Part shown: one piece after another, positions 17,935 through 25,551 of the stretch | Layout of the letters: each line of letters opens with the position of its first letter | How positions within the stretch are numbered: position 1 is the stretch's first letter | Source: Flavobacteriaceae bacterium | GTDB taxonomy: Bacteria > Bacteroidota > Bacteroidia > Flavobacteriales > Flavobacteriaceae | Reading direction: 5' to 3' | Length of the DNA stretch: 64,000 bases | Assembly (NCBI GenBank): GCA_002694465.1 | Contig: NZMG01000026.1 | Location: 1 to 64,000 of the forward strand | The notes under the pieces: generated by a model | Told to the model about the DNA's origin: nothing | The model's database searches: none | Seen by the model: only the letters and a program-made list of their open reading frames with translations | Translations under genes and position numbers: made by a program

Positions 17935-17942
17935 TATATTTG
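17935..17942 (+). promoter_or_regulatory. Candidate -7 box TATATTTG for the gene at 18042
   Basis: TATATTTG fits TAnnTTTG and lies about 100 bases before the ATG at 18042. A TTTG at 17916-17919 is 15 bases upstream, closer than the usual 17-23, so support is partial. The 220-base gap 17822-18041 otherwise holds only the palindrome at 18010. Confidence 0.35.
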
Positions 17943-18009
17943 AATAACTCCCCACAAAACAATTCTGACTAATACATTCATGGAAAATATCACACGTTGA
18001 TATTTGCTA

Positions 18010-18021
18010 GTTATGCATAAC
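18010..18021. repeat. 12-bp palindrome GTTATGCATAAC
   Basis: A perfect 12-base palindrome lies 20 bases before the ATG at 18042. GTTATGC also resembles a cassette core site (GTTRRRY-like). Together with the attC-like hairpin after the gene it may mark a gene-cassette boundary, or it may be an operator. Neither is proven. Confidence 0.4.
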
Positions 18022-18041
18022 ACTGAAAAATCGAACTATAA

Positions 18042-19472
18042 ATGATATTCTCTACTGAATTTAAAATTGAAAGAACAAAAGATGATGATTGGTTTGACCC
18101 AATTTTATCAACCGATACAAAATTATTTATCGACCCATTTTTAGTTTTCGATTCTGACCACGATTCTTTTAATAATACTCATCAAAAAACAATTGATTTT
18201 TTCAATTTAGCATTTGAAATTGCTTCACTTTCAAATGCAAATAAAACTGACATAAGGTATCGTCAACTTTTAAGTATGATGAAATTTCCTGAAGTTGAAG
18301 AAGTTTGTTTGGGTTATGCTTCAAGAGGAACTGGTGGTTCGGGTTCTGGTGGCGGATTCTCAACAATGATAGTTGATTCATTATTTGAATCTATTAAGCT
18401 TGGTATAACTAATTTAAATCATTTCGAAGAAATTGGTTTATTTAATGAGGGATTTGGATGTGACCGAATTAGTGATATGACAGCAACATTATTAAAAAAA
18501 GAAATCATAGCATATACACAAGAAATTTGCAAAAGACACAAAGTTCCTACAACAAAAATTAGAGTGAAGCAGTATGAGTTTGACTCAAAATTCAAGAGAT
18601 GGAAAGATAAAGAAGTCAATTTACCATTAAATCCATATACAAAAAAAGGTGTTTTACTCGTTCCAAAGAAATTTTTGAGAGAACTACCAACAATAAGTGC
18701 TGATGAATTTTTTGATTATTGCTGGTCGAATATGAATGAAGAATTAAGAGACCAATATGGCATTGAAATAAAAAGTCAGGTAAAGAAATCAGATATTATC
18801 CAAATTGCTCGTCAAAATAGAGAGTGGATAGCCGAATATGAAGCTTATCGTGATGAAAAAGGCTCTAAAGCTTATGACATAGCAAAAGACCCAAAAGGAT
18901 ATTATAAATGGGTAATTGACACGTTAAATTACGTTAGAGAAAATGCTTATAAATTTATTATTCCAAAAAATGAAAGCGACTTTGACAAGTTTACTCAAGA
19001 AGTTATTGAACAATACGAACACTTTATAGAAGATAATTCTGGATATAAACTTTTATGGGACGATAAAGGCAGAAGACCGAAAAGCGAAGAAGCTTCACAA
19101 TTAATTTTTACTGGAATTGTAAAACACTATTGTAAGGCTAACAATATAGACTTAAATAGAGAAGTGAATTTAGGAAGAGGTCCTGTGGATTTCAAATTTT
19201 CTTCTGGTTATGAAAATAGAGCTTTGATTGAAGTAAAACTAGCAAAAAATTCAAAGTTTTGGAATGGACTTGAAAAACAGCTCATAAAATACCTCAAAGT
19301 TGAGGACATTAAAAAAGGTGTCTTATTGGTAATTTGCTATAATGATAATGATTTAAAGAAAGTATCGGACATAGAAAAAATCACAAAAGAGGTCGGAAAG
19401 AAAAACAAAGTTGATTTAAAAGTGGTAGTTATAGATGCATCATTTGGAAAACCATCAGCTTCAAAACTATAA
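18042..19472 (+). CDS. Large protein with C-terminal PD-(D/E)XK-like nuclease core
   Basis: The 476-residue product has no name I recognise. Its C-terminal part has a restriction-fold pattern: D383 in GPVDFKFS, and E397 and K399 in ALIEVKLA, followed by QLIKYLKVE and a hydrophobic strand GVLLVICYND. The N-terminal 340 residues form an unassigned domain, with a glycine/serine-rich loop (GTGGSGSGGGFS) near 102-113 and many charged helices. It is an isolated gene flanked by a palindrome before and an attC-like hairpin after, consistent with a mobile single-gene module. A DNA-cleaving defence role is plausible. Confidence 0.5.
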   Translation: MIFSTEFKIERTKDDDWFDPILSTDTKLFIDPFLVFDSDHDSFNNTHQKTIDFFNLAFEIASLSNANKTDIRYRQLLSMMKFPEVEEVCLGYASRGTGGSGSGGGFSTMIVDSLFESIKLGITNLNHFEEIGLFNEGFGCDRISDMTATLLKKEIIAYTQEICKRHKVPTTKIRVKQYEFDSKFKRWKDKEVNLPLNPYTKKGVLLVPKKFLRELPTISADEFFDYCWSNMNEELRDQYGIEIKSQVKKSDIIQIARQNREWIAEYEAYRDEKGSKAYDIAKDPKGYYKWVIDTLNYVRENAYKFIIPKNESDFDKFTQEVIEQYEHFIEDNSGYKLLWDDKGRRPKSEEASQLIFTGIVKHYCKANNIDLNREVNLGRGPVDFKFSSGYENRALIEVKLAKNSKFWNGLEKQLIKYLKVEDIKKGVLLVICYNDNDLKKVSDIEKITKEVGKKNKVDLKVVVIDASFGKPSASKL

Positions 19473-19484
19473 AGAAAGTAATAC

Positions 19485-19582
19485 GCACAACAACGTATAT
19501 AAAAAATAGCGGTTTTATTGCTTAAACGAAAATAAAGGTCTGTTATAAACAGAAAACTGCGGGTTATATGAGACCGTTAACG
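19485..19582. repeat. attC-like imperfect hairpin after the nuclease-like gene
   Basis: The gap between 18042-19472 and 19603 holds a large imperfect inverted repeat. AACGTATATAA at 19492-19502 pairs roughly with TTATATGAGACCGTT near 19564-19578, and an inner arm AGCGGTTTT at 19508-19516 pairs with AAAACTGC at 19553-19560. The ends carry AAC and GTT core-like triplets. The layout recalls integron-type attC sites, and I have seen similar intergenic sequences after single genes in flavobacteria. The match to the attC core consensus is imperfect and no integrase gene is in the window. Confidence 0.35.
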
Positions 19583-19602
19583 ATAATAAGTAAAAGAACT
19601 AG

Positions 19603-19920
19603 ATGGAAAAACCAATAAGTAGACTAATTAATAGTGTTGGAGTAGCAACATTTGTGAAATATTTTTATGAATTTTATAAACTTCATAAGGGACGGACAAG
19701 TAAAAGAAAAATTGCTGAATTGTTTGCTGAAAATTCCGAAAATTGGTCAGATAGTTCTATTACAACAAAAATAAATGCTGGATTAAAAATTTTCACTTTA
19801 AATCGAGAATTAGAAGCAATCGAACATATTTTATTTGTAAAAAAAACCGGAAATATTCCAAATGGAAATTTCATAAAAAAAGAAGCGGAATTAATAAAAA
19901 AATCTCTGACTGAAAACTGA
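19603..19920 (+). CDS. Small unknown protein, 105 residues
   Basis: I do not recognise this gene. The product is basic and mostly helical, with no signal peptide or membrane helix. The segment SKRKIAELFAENSENWSDSS at 34-53 could be a DNA-binding or protein-interaction helix pair. It follows the attC-like hairpin by 20 bases and is followed by a 187-base gap (19921-20107) in which I see no clear feature. Small single genes like this are typical of cassette cargo. Coding status is supported by length and amino acid composition only. Confidence 0.5.
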   Translation: MEKPISRLINSVGVATFVKYFYEFYKLHKGRTSKRKIAELFAENSENWSDSSITTKINAGLKIFTLNRELEAIEHILFVKKTGNIPNGNFIKKEAELIKKSLTEN

Positions 19921-20107
19921 ATTAAAATACTTTTACAAACACATCATAAAAAATAATTATTTATTCAAATCTACTTGTGAAAATATTACTGTTTTTCTCT
20001 AGTTAGTTCCTTTTTTAGTAAGTTAGTTGTTTGCAAATACAACCATTCTTAAACAAACAGGTTCCTAGTCATTACAAAAGACTCCTCAGAAAAAATAATA
20101 ATATCAA

Positions 20108-21400
20108 ATGAAGTATTATTACTACATATTTAATGATCAAAGACTAGGGCCATTCACCCTTGAAGAGCTGAAAATTAGGCGTTTAAAAAAATCAACCTTG
20201 GTATGGGTAGAAGGTATGGAAGATTGGGTTTCTGCTGATAGCATTAATGAACTTAAAGAAATTTTAATTTCTGAACCACCACCTCTCCCTAATAAAAGAG
20301 GTGTTCCACAGTCTATTAAAAATGTTAACATTAATCAAGTCCCCAGGCCAAAATCAAGTAATACGTATGACCTTACTTATAAAAAAGAAACAGACGCAAC
20401 ATTTTTTGGAATATTATTAATCGTATTACCAATTATTAATGGTATAACTAAAACAATCACTTTTGAAAAAATTGAAAGTTACTACCTTGGCACAGCTATA
20501 ATTGCAATTATACTATTTGTCCTAAGAGTTTTGGTTACAGTTTGGGTAGTAAATATTGCAAACCGCCAAAATCGTAATACAACAGTATGGGGATGGTTTG
20601 CTTTCTTATTACCGTCAATTGCTTTAATTATAATTGGTCTTCTAAAAAAACAAAAACTTAAAATATCAATTAATGGCACATTACCAATAAATGAACAAAT
20701 AGAAATATTACATAGAAAAGCTTATAACTTTTATAAAGATGGAAGATTTAAAGAATGTATTGAGTTAATGAATACAGCACTTGATAAAGATAATAATAAC
20801 TATTCATGTATGATACTTAGAGCAAAATCTTTTTATAAAAGTAAAAGATATATTGATTCCAAAAACGAGTTTAATGAATTAATTAGTAAAGAGAAATTTA
20901 TTTCAGAATCTTTTTATTATTTGGGCAATATTGAAATGGCATTTTCCAACAGACATTTGGCAATTGAAAATTGGTTAAAATCCAAAAGTGAAGGTTATGC
21001 TAAAGCTGATGTCAAATTGGATTTATATCATTCTTTCACAAATAAATTTTTTCTTGAAAAACCTGAAATTAAACGAAAACTTGGCGAAAAAAATGAAAAT
21101 ATATTGATTCCATATGGTAGTTTTATATATATTAATGGACTATCTAAATTTATGAACGAAACAATTGTTGAAATAAGTTTATTTGAAAACGGAATAGATT
21201 TTGAATTTAGAAAAATATTCAAGACAACACATGTTGCAATTGCTTTTTATGAAATTAAGGAAATAAAAAATCTTGATAATGAAAATCTTTTTGAATTGGT
21301 CTTGTTTGAAAATAAACCTCTTCTTTTTAAATATAATAAGAGTAAAGATTTAGGAAATAAGTTTGAAACTTTTTGTGCTAAACTGAAGGAGAATTTATAA
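20108..21400 (+). CDS. GYF_2 domain protein with membrane helices and TPR-like region
   Basis: Residues 1-55 fit the GYF_2 (DUF4339) domain: MKYYYYIFNDQRLGPFTLEEL and then WVEGMEDWVSA. A proline-rich linker (EPPPLPNKRG) near 58-67 follows, then about three membrane helices between 97 and 178. The cytoplasmic-looking C-terminal half (about 190-320) is helical and resembles tetratricopeptide repeats (KAYNFYKDGRFKECIEL). It is followed by a beta-rich tail. GYF_2 domains bind proline-rich peptides and often occur at the N-terminus of membrane proteins. The gene is alone, between the accessory region and the tRNA. Function unknown. Confidence 0.65.
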   Translation: MKYYYYIFNDQRLGPFTLEELKIRRLKKSTLVWVEGMEDWVSADSINELKEILISEPPPLPNKRGVPQSIKNVNINQVPRPKSSNTYDLTYKKETDATFFGILLIVLPIINGITKTITFEKIESYYLGTAIIAIILFVLRVLVTVWVVNIANRQNRNTTVWGWFAFLLPSIALIIIGLLKKQKLKISINGTLPINEQIEILHRKAYNFYKDGRFKECIELMNTALDKDNNNYSCMILRAKSFYKSKRYIDSKNEFNELISKEKFISESFYYLGNIEMAFSNRHLAIENWLKSKSEGYAKADVKLDLYHSFTNKFFLEKPEIKRKLGEKNENILIPYGSFIYINGLSKFMNETIVEISLFENGIDFEFRKIFKTTHVAIAFYEIKEIKNLDNENLFELVLFENKPLLFKYNKSKDLGNKFETFCAKLKENL

Positions 21401-21527
21401 TTAACGATAGGTATCATATTGCATTATCCGCCCAAATAGTATAAAAATATCAAAGGGACGTAAGTGATTGAAAACAAAGCATTACTTTCTTTATTTTTAC
21501 AATATAATGTTGCTATTTTGTTGTCAA

Positions 21528-21569
21528 TAAAAATACAAAACCTTCAAAATCAAAAGATTAAGAAGGTTT
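21528..21569 (-). terminator. Terminator of the tRNA-Leu transcript
   Basis: AAACCTTC at 21538-21545 pairs with GAAGGTTT at 21562-21569. Read leftward, the hairpin follows the tRNA 3' end by about six bases and is followed by the T-rich stretch TTTTGTATTTTTATT. It would end the tRNA transcript on the minus strand. Confidence 0.65.
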
Positions 21570-21574
21570 AAATG

Positions 21575-21654
21575 TACCTTGGGTGGGAATCGAACCCACA
21601 CTCCGAAGAACACGAGTTTGAGTCGTGCGCGTCTACCAATTCCGCCACCAAGGC
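21575..21654 (-). tRNA. tRNA-Leu (anticodon CAA)
   Basis: On the minus strand the acceptor 5' strand GCCTTGG pairs with CCAAGGT (G1-U72 wobble), with discriminator A at 21575. The anticodon stem CACGA/TCGTG encloses the loop CTCAAAC, giving anticodon CAA (codon UUG). An 11-base variable region and a T-arm GTGGG-TTCGATT-CCCAC complete it. CCA is not encoded. Its 3' end faces the accessory region, and an ORF for a GIY-YIG protein lies immediately before its 5' end on the same strand. Confidence 0.92.
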
Positions 21655-21658
21655 TTAA

Positions 21659-21910
21659 TTACAGTGTATTTTTAATTTCTCTGAGCTGTTCCTTACCAAC
21701 TCCAGATTTCCAATATTTTTCCCGCTTTCGAGCTTCAATCCGATTGGGATGAACTTCTTTATATAAGAGCACAAAAGGCGCATAAGGCTTTGTTGTTCTT
21801 TCTAATCCATTATTATGTCTAGAAATCCTTTGTTCAATGTCTTGAGTCATTCCAACATAAATATAGTTTCGATTTAAACTCAATAACGCATATACCCAAA
21901 ACATCGCCAT
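21659..21910 (-). CDS. Small GIY-YIG endonuclease (UPF0213-like)
   Basis: This 83-residue single-domain protein shows the GIY-YIG signature: WVYALLS at 5-11, NYIYVGMT at 15-22, candidate catalytic R28 in QRISRHN, and E58/E63 in the RIEARKREKYWKSG helix. Free-standing nucleases of this size are common and multi-copy in flavobacteria, often near structural RNA genes. The stop codon is four bases from the tRNA-Leu 5' end on the same strand, so both are probably on one transcript. A copy of the tRNA 5' end lies upstream of the gene, which suggests insertion. The cellular role of such proteins is not settled. Confidence 0.8.
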   Translation of the reverse strand: MAMFWVYALLSLNRNYIYVGMTQDIEQRISRHNNGLERTTKPYAPFVLLYKEVHPNRIEARKREKYWKSGVGKEQLREIKNTL

Positions 21911-21960
21911 AAATTTTGCTTAACTGAACATCAAAATTAATAAAAAAGAACGTATCTGTA

Positions 21961-21995
21961 CCGCCCCTGCCTGCCGGCAGGCAGGACCAAGGCTT
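21961..21995. repeat. Copy of tRNA-Leu 5' end split by a 20-bp perfect palindrome
   Basis: CCGCC at 21961-21965 and ACCAAGGCTT at 21986-21995 together equal the 15 bases CCGCCACCAAGGCTT at 21642-21656, which is the start of the tRNA gene. Between them lies CCTGCCTGCCGGCAGGCAGG (21966-21985), a perfect palindrome that is GC-rich against AT-rich surroundings. The two copies of ACCAAGGCTT are 339 bases apart and enclose the GIY-YIG gene. Confidence 0.85.
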
Positions 21996-22005
21996 CACGG
22001 GTGGG

Positions 22006-22013
22006 CAAAAATA
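22006..22013 (-). promoter_or_regulatory. Minus-strand -7 box for GIY-YIG and tRNA-Leu
   Basis: Read on the minus strand this is TATTTTTG, matching TAnnTTTG. It stands just before the split tRNA copy, where a promoter for the original tRNA gene would be expected. No -33 box at normal spacing is visible. Confidence 0.4.
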
Positions 22014-22078
22014 AACAATTAATTATAAATTGTTAGTAAATCCTTCTTGCATTTTTACGAAAAAATACCTCATAAGGT

Positions 22079-22086
22079 TACTTTTG
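22079..22086 (+). promoter_or_regulatory. -7 box TACTTTTG of prs
   Basis: TACTTTTG fits TAnnTTTG and lies 22 bases before the prs ATG. No clear -33 TTTG is seen at the normal distance. Confidence 0.5.
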
Positions 22087-22108
22087 TATTCAAATAAATA
22101 CCACCAAT

Positions 22109-23050
22109 ATGTCTGCACCTATTCCAGAACCTAAAATTTTTGCTTGCAAACAAAGTCAGGACCTTGCTAAAGATATCGCTAAAGCCTTTGGCAGTGACTT
22201 AGGTAATGTTATCACTTCAACCTATAGCGATGGTGAGTTTCAGCCCTCTTTTGAAGAATCGGTTCGTGGAAGTCGTGTATTTATTATTGGATCTACATTT
22301 CCAAATAGTGACCACTTGATGGAAATGTTGTTAATGTTGGATGCTGCCAAAAGAGCTTCTGCTCGTCATATTACCGCAGTATTACCCTACTTTGGTTGGG
22401 CGCGTCAAGACCGTAAAGACAAACCTCGTGTGCCCATTGCAGCTAAATTAGTCGCAAAAATGTTGGAAACCGCTGGTGCCACTCGAATCATTACCATGGA
22501 TTTACACGCAGACCAAATTCAAGGGTTTTTTGAAAAACCAGTGGATCACCTTTTTGCCTCAACTATCTTTTTGCCCTATTTAAAAAGTCTTAATCTTGAA
22601 AACTTAACCATTGCATCTCCAGACATGGGAGGTTCTAAGAGAGCGTATGCTTATTCAAAAGCATTGGAAAGCGATGTGGTAATTTGTTATAAGCAACGAG
22701 AAAAAGCAAACATTATCTCCCACATGGAATTGATTGGAGATGTTACCGGTAAAAATGTAGTACTCGTTGATGATATGGTAGATACAGCCGGAACCTTAAC
22801 AAAAGCTGCCGACTTAATGATGGAACGAGGTGCTTTAAGTGTTCGAGCCATTTGTACACATCCTATTCTTTCTGGGAATGCTTATGAAAAACTACAAAAA
22901 TCGAAGCTTGAAGAGCTCATTGTAACAGACTCCATTCCACTTCGCCAAAAAAGTGATAAAATAAGAGTATTGACTTGTGCCAATTTATTTGCCGATGTGA
23001 TGCTTCGGGTAAATGAAAATAAATCCATTAGCTCCAAATTTTTGATGTAA
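22109..23050 (+). CDS. prs: Ribose-phosphate pyrophosphokinase
   Basis: PRPP synthase makes phosphoribosyl pyrophosphate from ribose 5-phosphate and ATP, feeding purine, pyrimidine, histidine, tryptophan and NAD synthesis in the cytoplasm. The 313-residue length is normal. Visible family motifs are TYSDGEFQ at 39-46, the catalytic loop YFGWARQDRK at 94-103, TMDLHADQIQGFF near 131-143, and the PRPP loop VVLVDDMVDTAGT near 215-227. It is followed after 200 bases by rplY, and a -7 box precedes it, so it is probably transcribed from its own promoter. Confidence 0.95.
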   Translation: MSAPIPEPKIFACKQSQDLAKDIAKAFGSDLGNVITSTYSDGEFQPSFEESVRGSRVFIIGSTFPNSDHLMEMLLMLDAAKRASARHITAVLPYFGWARQDRKDKPRVPIAAKLVAKMLETAGATRIITMDLHADQIQGFFEKPVDHLFASTIFLPYLKSLNLENLTIASPDMGGSKRAYAYSKALESDVVICYKQREKANIISHMELIGDVTGKNVVLVDDMVDTAGTLTKAADLMMERGALSVRAICTHPILSGNAYEKLQKSKLEELIVTDSIPLRQKSDKIRVLTCANLFADVMLRVNENKSISSKFLM

Positions 23051-23193
23051 TTCTATTTGAAACTACACTAATGACAATTGCTCAATGCACGGTTTCAACA
23101 CAGATAAAAATACATTCATAAGCTTTCGATGATTCAACCCTCGCTTTGCGAGTAAAAAACTTTCTTTTCAGTAGCTTTTTTCAGAAAAAAAAC

Positions 23194-23201
23194 TACCTTT
23201 G
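23194..23201 (+). promoter_or_regulatory. -7 box TACCTTTG of rplY
   Basis: TACCTTTG is an exact TAnnTTTG match, 50 bases before the rplY ATG. The -33 region is T-rich but lacks a clear TTTG. Confidence 0.6.
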
Positions 23202-23251
23202 CACCCGCTTTAGCAGTGGCTAAGCATTATTTAATCATTTAAAAAACAAAA

Positions 23252-23905
23252 ATGAAATCAATTACAATTAACGGACTCAAAAGAGAAAGCGTGGGCAAGG
23301 TAGCTACCAAAGCCTTACGTAATGCTGGAAAGGTTCCCTGCGTTGTTTACGGAGGAGATACACCTATACACTTTTCGGCAGACGAAATTGCATTTAAAGA
23401 CTTGGTGTACACTCCAGATGTACATACAGTTGTAATTGCACTAGAAGACGGAACTAAGGTAGAATGTATCCTTCAGGATATTCAATTTCACCCAGTAAAC
23501 GACAAAATTATTCACATAGACTTCTATCAAATCTTTGATGACAAAGAAGTAACCATGGAAATTCCCGTACGTATCGTTGGAAACTCAAAAGGTGTTAGAA
23601 ATGGTGGGGTTTTACGTATTGTAAACCGTAAACTTCGTGTAAAAGCATTACCTAAAAATCTTCCAGATTTTATTGAAGCAGACATTACTGAAATGCGTAT
23701 TGGTAACAAAATGTACATTACTGAAATCGAGCAAGATAAGTTTAAAATCATGCACGGCGAAAACACAGTAATCTGTCAAGTGAGAACTTCAAGAACGGTT
23801 ATTGCTGACGAAGAAGAGGAAGAAGGAGAAGAGGGAGAAGATGGTGCAGAAGGAGAAGAAGCTACTTCAGAAGCTGCTCCAGCAGAAGCTCCAGCCGAAG
23901 AATAA
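23252..23905 (+). CDS. rplY: 50S ribosomal protein L25/general stress protein Ctc
   Basis: L25 binds 5S rRNA in the large ribosomal subunit. This is the longer Ctc form (217 residues): an N-terminal L25 domain of about 90 residues ([11 protein letters not shown] at 27-37, HIDFYQI near 89-95), then the beta-rich TL5 C-terminal domain. The last 30 residues are a glutamate/alanine-rich acidic tail, common in Bacteroidota versions. A strong terminator follows at 23929, so transcription from the upstream -7 box at 23194 ends here. Confidence 0.93.
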   Translation: MKSITINGLKRESVGKVATKALRNAGKVPCVVYGGDTPIHFSADEIAFKDLVYTPDVHTVVIALEDGTKVECILQDIQFHPVNDKIIHIDFYQIFDDKEVTMEIPVRIVGNSKGVRNGGVLRIVNRKLRVKALPKNLPDFIEADITEMRIGNKMYITEIEQDKFKIMHGENTVICQVRTSRTVIADEEEEEGEEGEDGAEGEEATSEAAPAEAPAEE

Positions 23906-23928
23906 ATCTTCTATTTATAAGAATACAC

Positions 23929-23962
23929 AAAAGCATCCTATTAAATGGGATGCTTTTTTTAT
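23929..23962 (+). terminator. Intrinsic terminator after rplY
   Basis: AAAAGCATCC at 23929-23938 pairs with GGATGCTTTT at 23948-23957, with a nine-base loop, followed by more T residues. It lies 24 bases after the rplY stop. Confidence 0.85.
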
Positions 23963-23984
23963 TTTTACTGAAACGAATTGAAAA

Positions 23985-24617
23985 ATGATTGAGTTTTTCA
24001 GAAAACTACTTGGTTTAAAAAAAGACGCCCATTATACTGAAGGTGATTCCATGAAAAAATTCTTGATAGCCGGATTGGGAAATATTGGCCCCAAATATGA
24101 AAATACACGTCATAACATTGGCTTTAAAATTGTAGATTTTTTAGCCCGAGAAAATGATCTTACTTGGGAAACAGCTAAGCTAGGAGAGGTTACAGTTCAC
24201 AAAAAGAAAGGAAGAAGCTTTTTGCTACTTAAGCCAAGCACGTATATGAATCTTAGCGGAAAGGCCGTAAAATACTGGTTAGACAAAGAAAATATTCCTT
24301 TGGAAAATTTGTTGGTAGTTACCGATGACCTTAATTTACAATTCGGAACGCTTCGTGTAAAAACTAAAGGAAGTGACGGCGGACACAATGGATTAAAAGA
24401 TATTCAAGATGTGTTACAAACTACTCAGTACAACCGATTTAGATTTGGAATTAGCGATGCGTTTTCAAAAGGGAGACAAGTAGATTATGTTTTGGGAGAA
24501 TGGGATGATGAGGAAACAAAAAAACTTCCCGAAAGGCTTGAAATGGCAAGTCAAATTATTGAATCCTTTGGCCTTGCAGGAATAAAAGAAACCATGAATA
24601 CCTTTAACGGAAAATAA
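23985..24617 (+). CDS. pth: Peptidyl-tRNA hydrolase
   Basis: Pth releases tRNA from peptidyl-tRNA dropped by ribosomes. Family motifs are [20 protein letters not shown] at about 26-45, including the catalytic histidine of TRHNIGF, then [10 protein letters not shown] and DDLNLQFG, and [12 protein letters not shown] near 130-141. With the ATG at 23985 the protein has a 22-residue N-terminal extension before [11 protein letters not shown]; the ATG at 24051 would give the standard form. I keep the longer start because similar extensions occur in flavobacterial proteins, but 24051 is quite possible. ribF begins two bases after the stop. Confidence 0.92.
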   Translation: MIEFFRKLLGLKKDAHYTEGDSMKKFLIAGLGNIGPKYENTRHNIGFKIVDFLARENDLTWETAKLGEVTVHKKKGRSFLLLKPSTYMNLSGKAVKYWLDKENIPLENLLVVTDDLNLQFGTLRVKTKGSDGGHNGLKDIQDVLQTTQYNRFRFGISDAFSKGRQVDYVLGEWDDEETKKLPERLEMASQIIESFGLAGIKETMNTFNGK

Positions 24618-24618
24618 A

Positions 24619-25551
24619 TTGAAAGAACACAGTCCATCTTCTGCTTTTAAAAATGAAAAAGGCACCGTTGTCACTATTGGCACCTTTGATGGCGTCCACA
24701 TTGGGCATCAAGCCATAATTAAGCGTGTGGCGGAAGCAGCTCGAAAAAATGATTTAGAGTCGGTTTTGCTTACTTTTTTTCCGCATCCAAGAATGGTGCT
24801 TCAAAAGGAAATCGACATAAAATTGCTTAATACACTTTCAGAAAAAAAAGAACATTTAGCACAATTAGGTTTGGACCATTTGGTCATTCATCCCTTTACA
24901 CAGGAATTTTCTCGCCTCACAGCAGTTGAATATGTTCGTGATATTTTGGTGAATCAATTAAAGGTTAAAAAAGTGATTATTGGCTACGACCATCGTTTCG
25001 GGAGAAATCGTACCGCCACTATCGAAGATCTACGAGAATTTGGAAAAACCTATTCCTTTGCCGTCGAAGAAATTTCGGCGCAAGAACTTGACGAAGTTGC
25101 CATAAGTTCTACCAAAATTAGAAAAGCACTCGAGATGGGTGACATTGAAACTGCAAACAGCTTTTTGGGATATCGTTATACACTAAAGGGACATGTGGAA
25201 AGTGGCAAGCAAATTGGGAAAACTATGGGCTATCCCACTGCCAACCTTAAAGTGGAGGAATCTTATAAATTAATTCCAAAAAATGGAGTGTATCTAACAC
25301 ACGCTAAAATTGATGGAAAACCCTATTATGGACTTACCAGTATTGGCACCAACCCCACAGTAGGAGGAAAAAACACTACTATTGAGACCTTTTTTCTTGA
25401 TTTTGATGCAGATTTGTACGGAAGTCAATTGACTTTGGAATTCATTACTCACATTAGAGATGAAGATACCTTTGAGTCCTTAACCCAACTTAAAGAAGCC
25501 ATCCAAAAAGACGAAACTTTTGCTAGAATTTTTCTGAAGGAACATGAATGA
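24619..25551 (+). CDS. ribF: Bifunctional riboflavin kinase/FAD synthetase
   Basis: The enzyme converts riboflavin to FMN and then FAD. The N-terminal FAD synthetase domain has VTIGTFDGVHIGHQ at 14-27, a nucleotidyltransferase HxGH site, and IIGYDHRFGRNR near 115-126. The C-terminal riboflavin kinase domain has GYPTANLKV at about 207-215 and IETFFLDFD near 255-263. The length of 310 residues is normal. The start is TTG at 24619; no ATG precedes the conserved core. It overlaps the next gene by eight bases and follows pth by one base, so the three are likely one operon. Confidence 0.93.
   Translation: MKEHSPSSAFKNEKGTVVTIGTFDGVHIGHQAIIKRVAEAARKNDLESVLLTFFPHPRMVLQKEIDIKLLNTLSEKKEHLAQLGLDHLVIHPFTQEFSRLTAVEYVRDILVNQLKVKKVIIGYDHRFGRNRTATIEDLREFGKTYSFAVEEISAQELDEVAISSTKIRKALEMGDIETANSFLGYRYTLKGHVESGKQIGKTMGYPTANLKVEESYKLIPKNGVYLTHAKIDGKPYYGLTSIGTNPTVGGKNTTIETFFLDFDADLYGSQLTLEFITHIRDEDTFESLTQLKEAIQKDETFARIFLKEHE

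Noticed and set aside
21575..21654. tRNA for another amino acid
   Set aside because: The loop CTCAAAC gives anticodon CAA and the acceptor, D- and T-arms fit tRNA-Leu; no alternative fold was as good.
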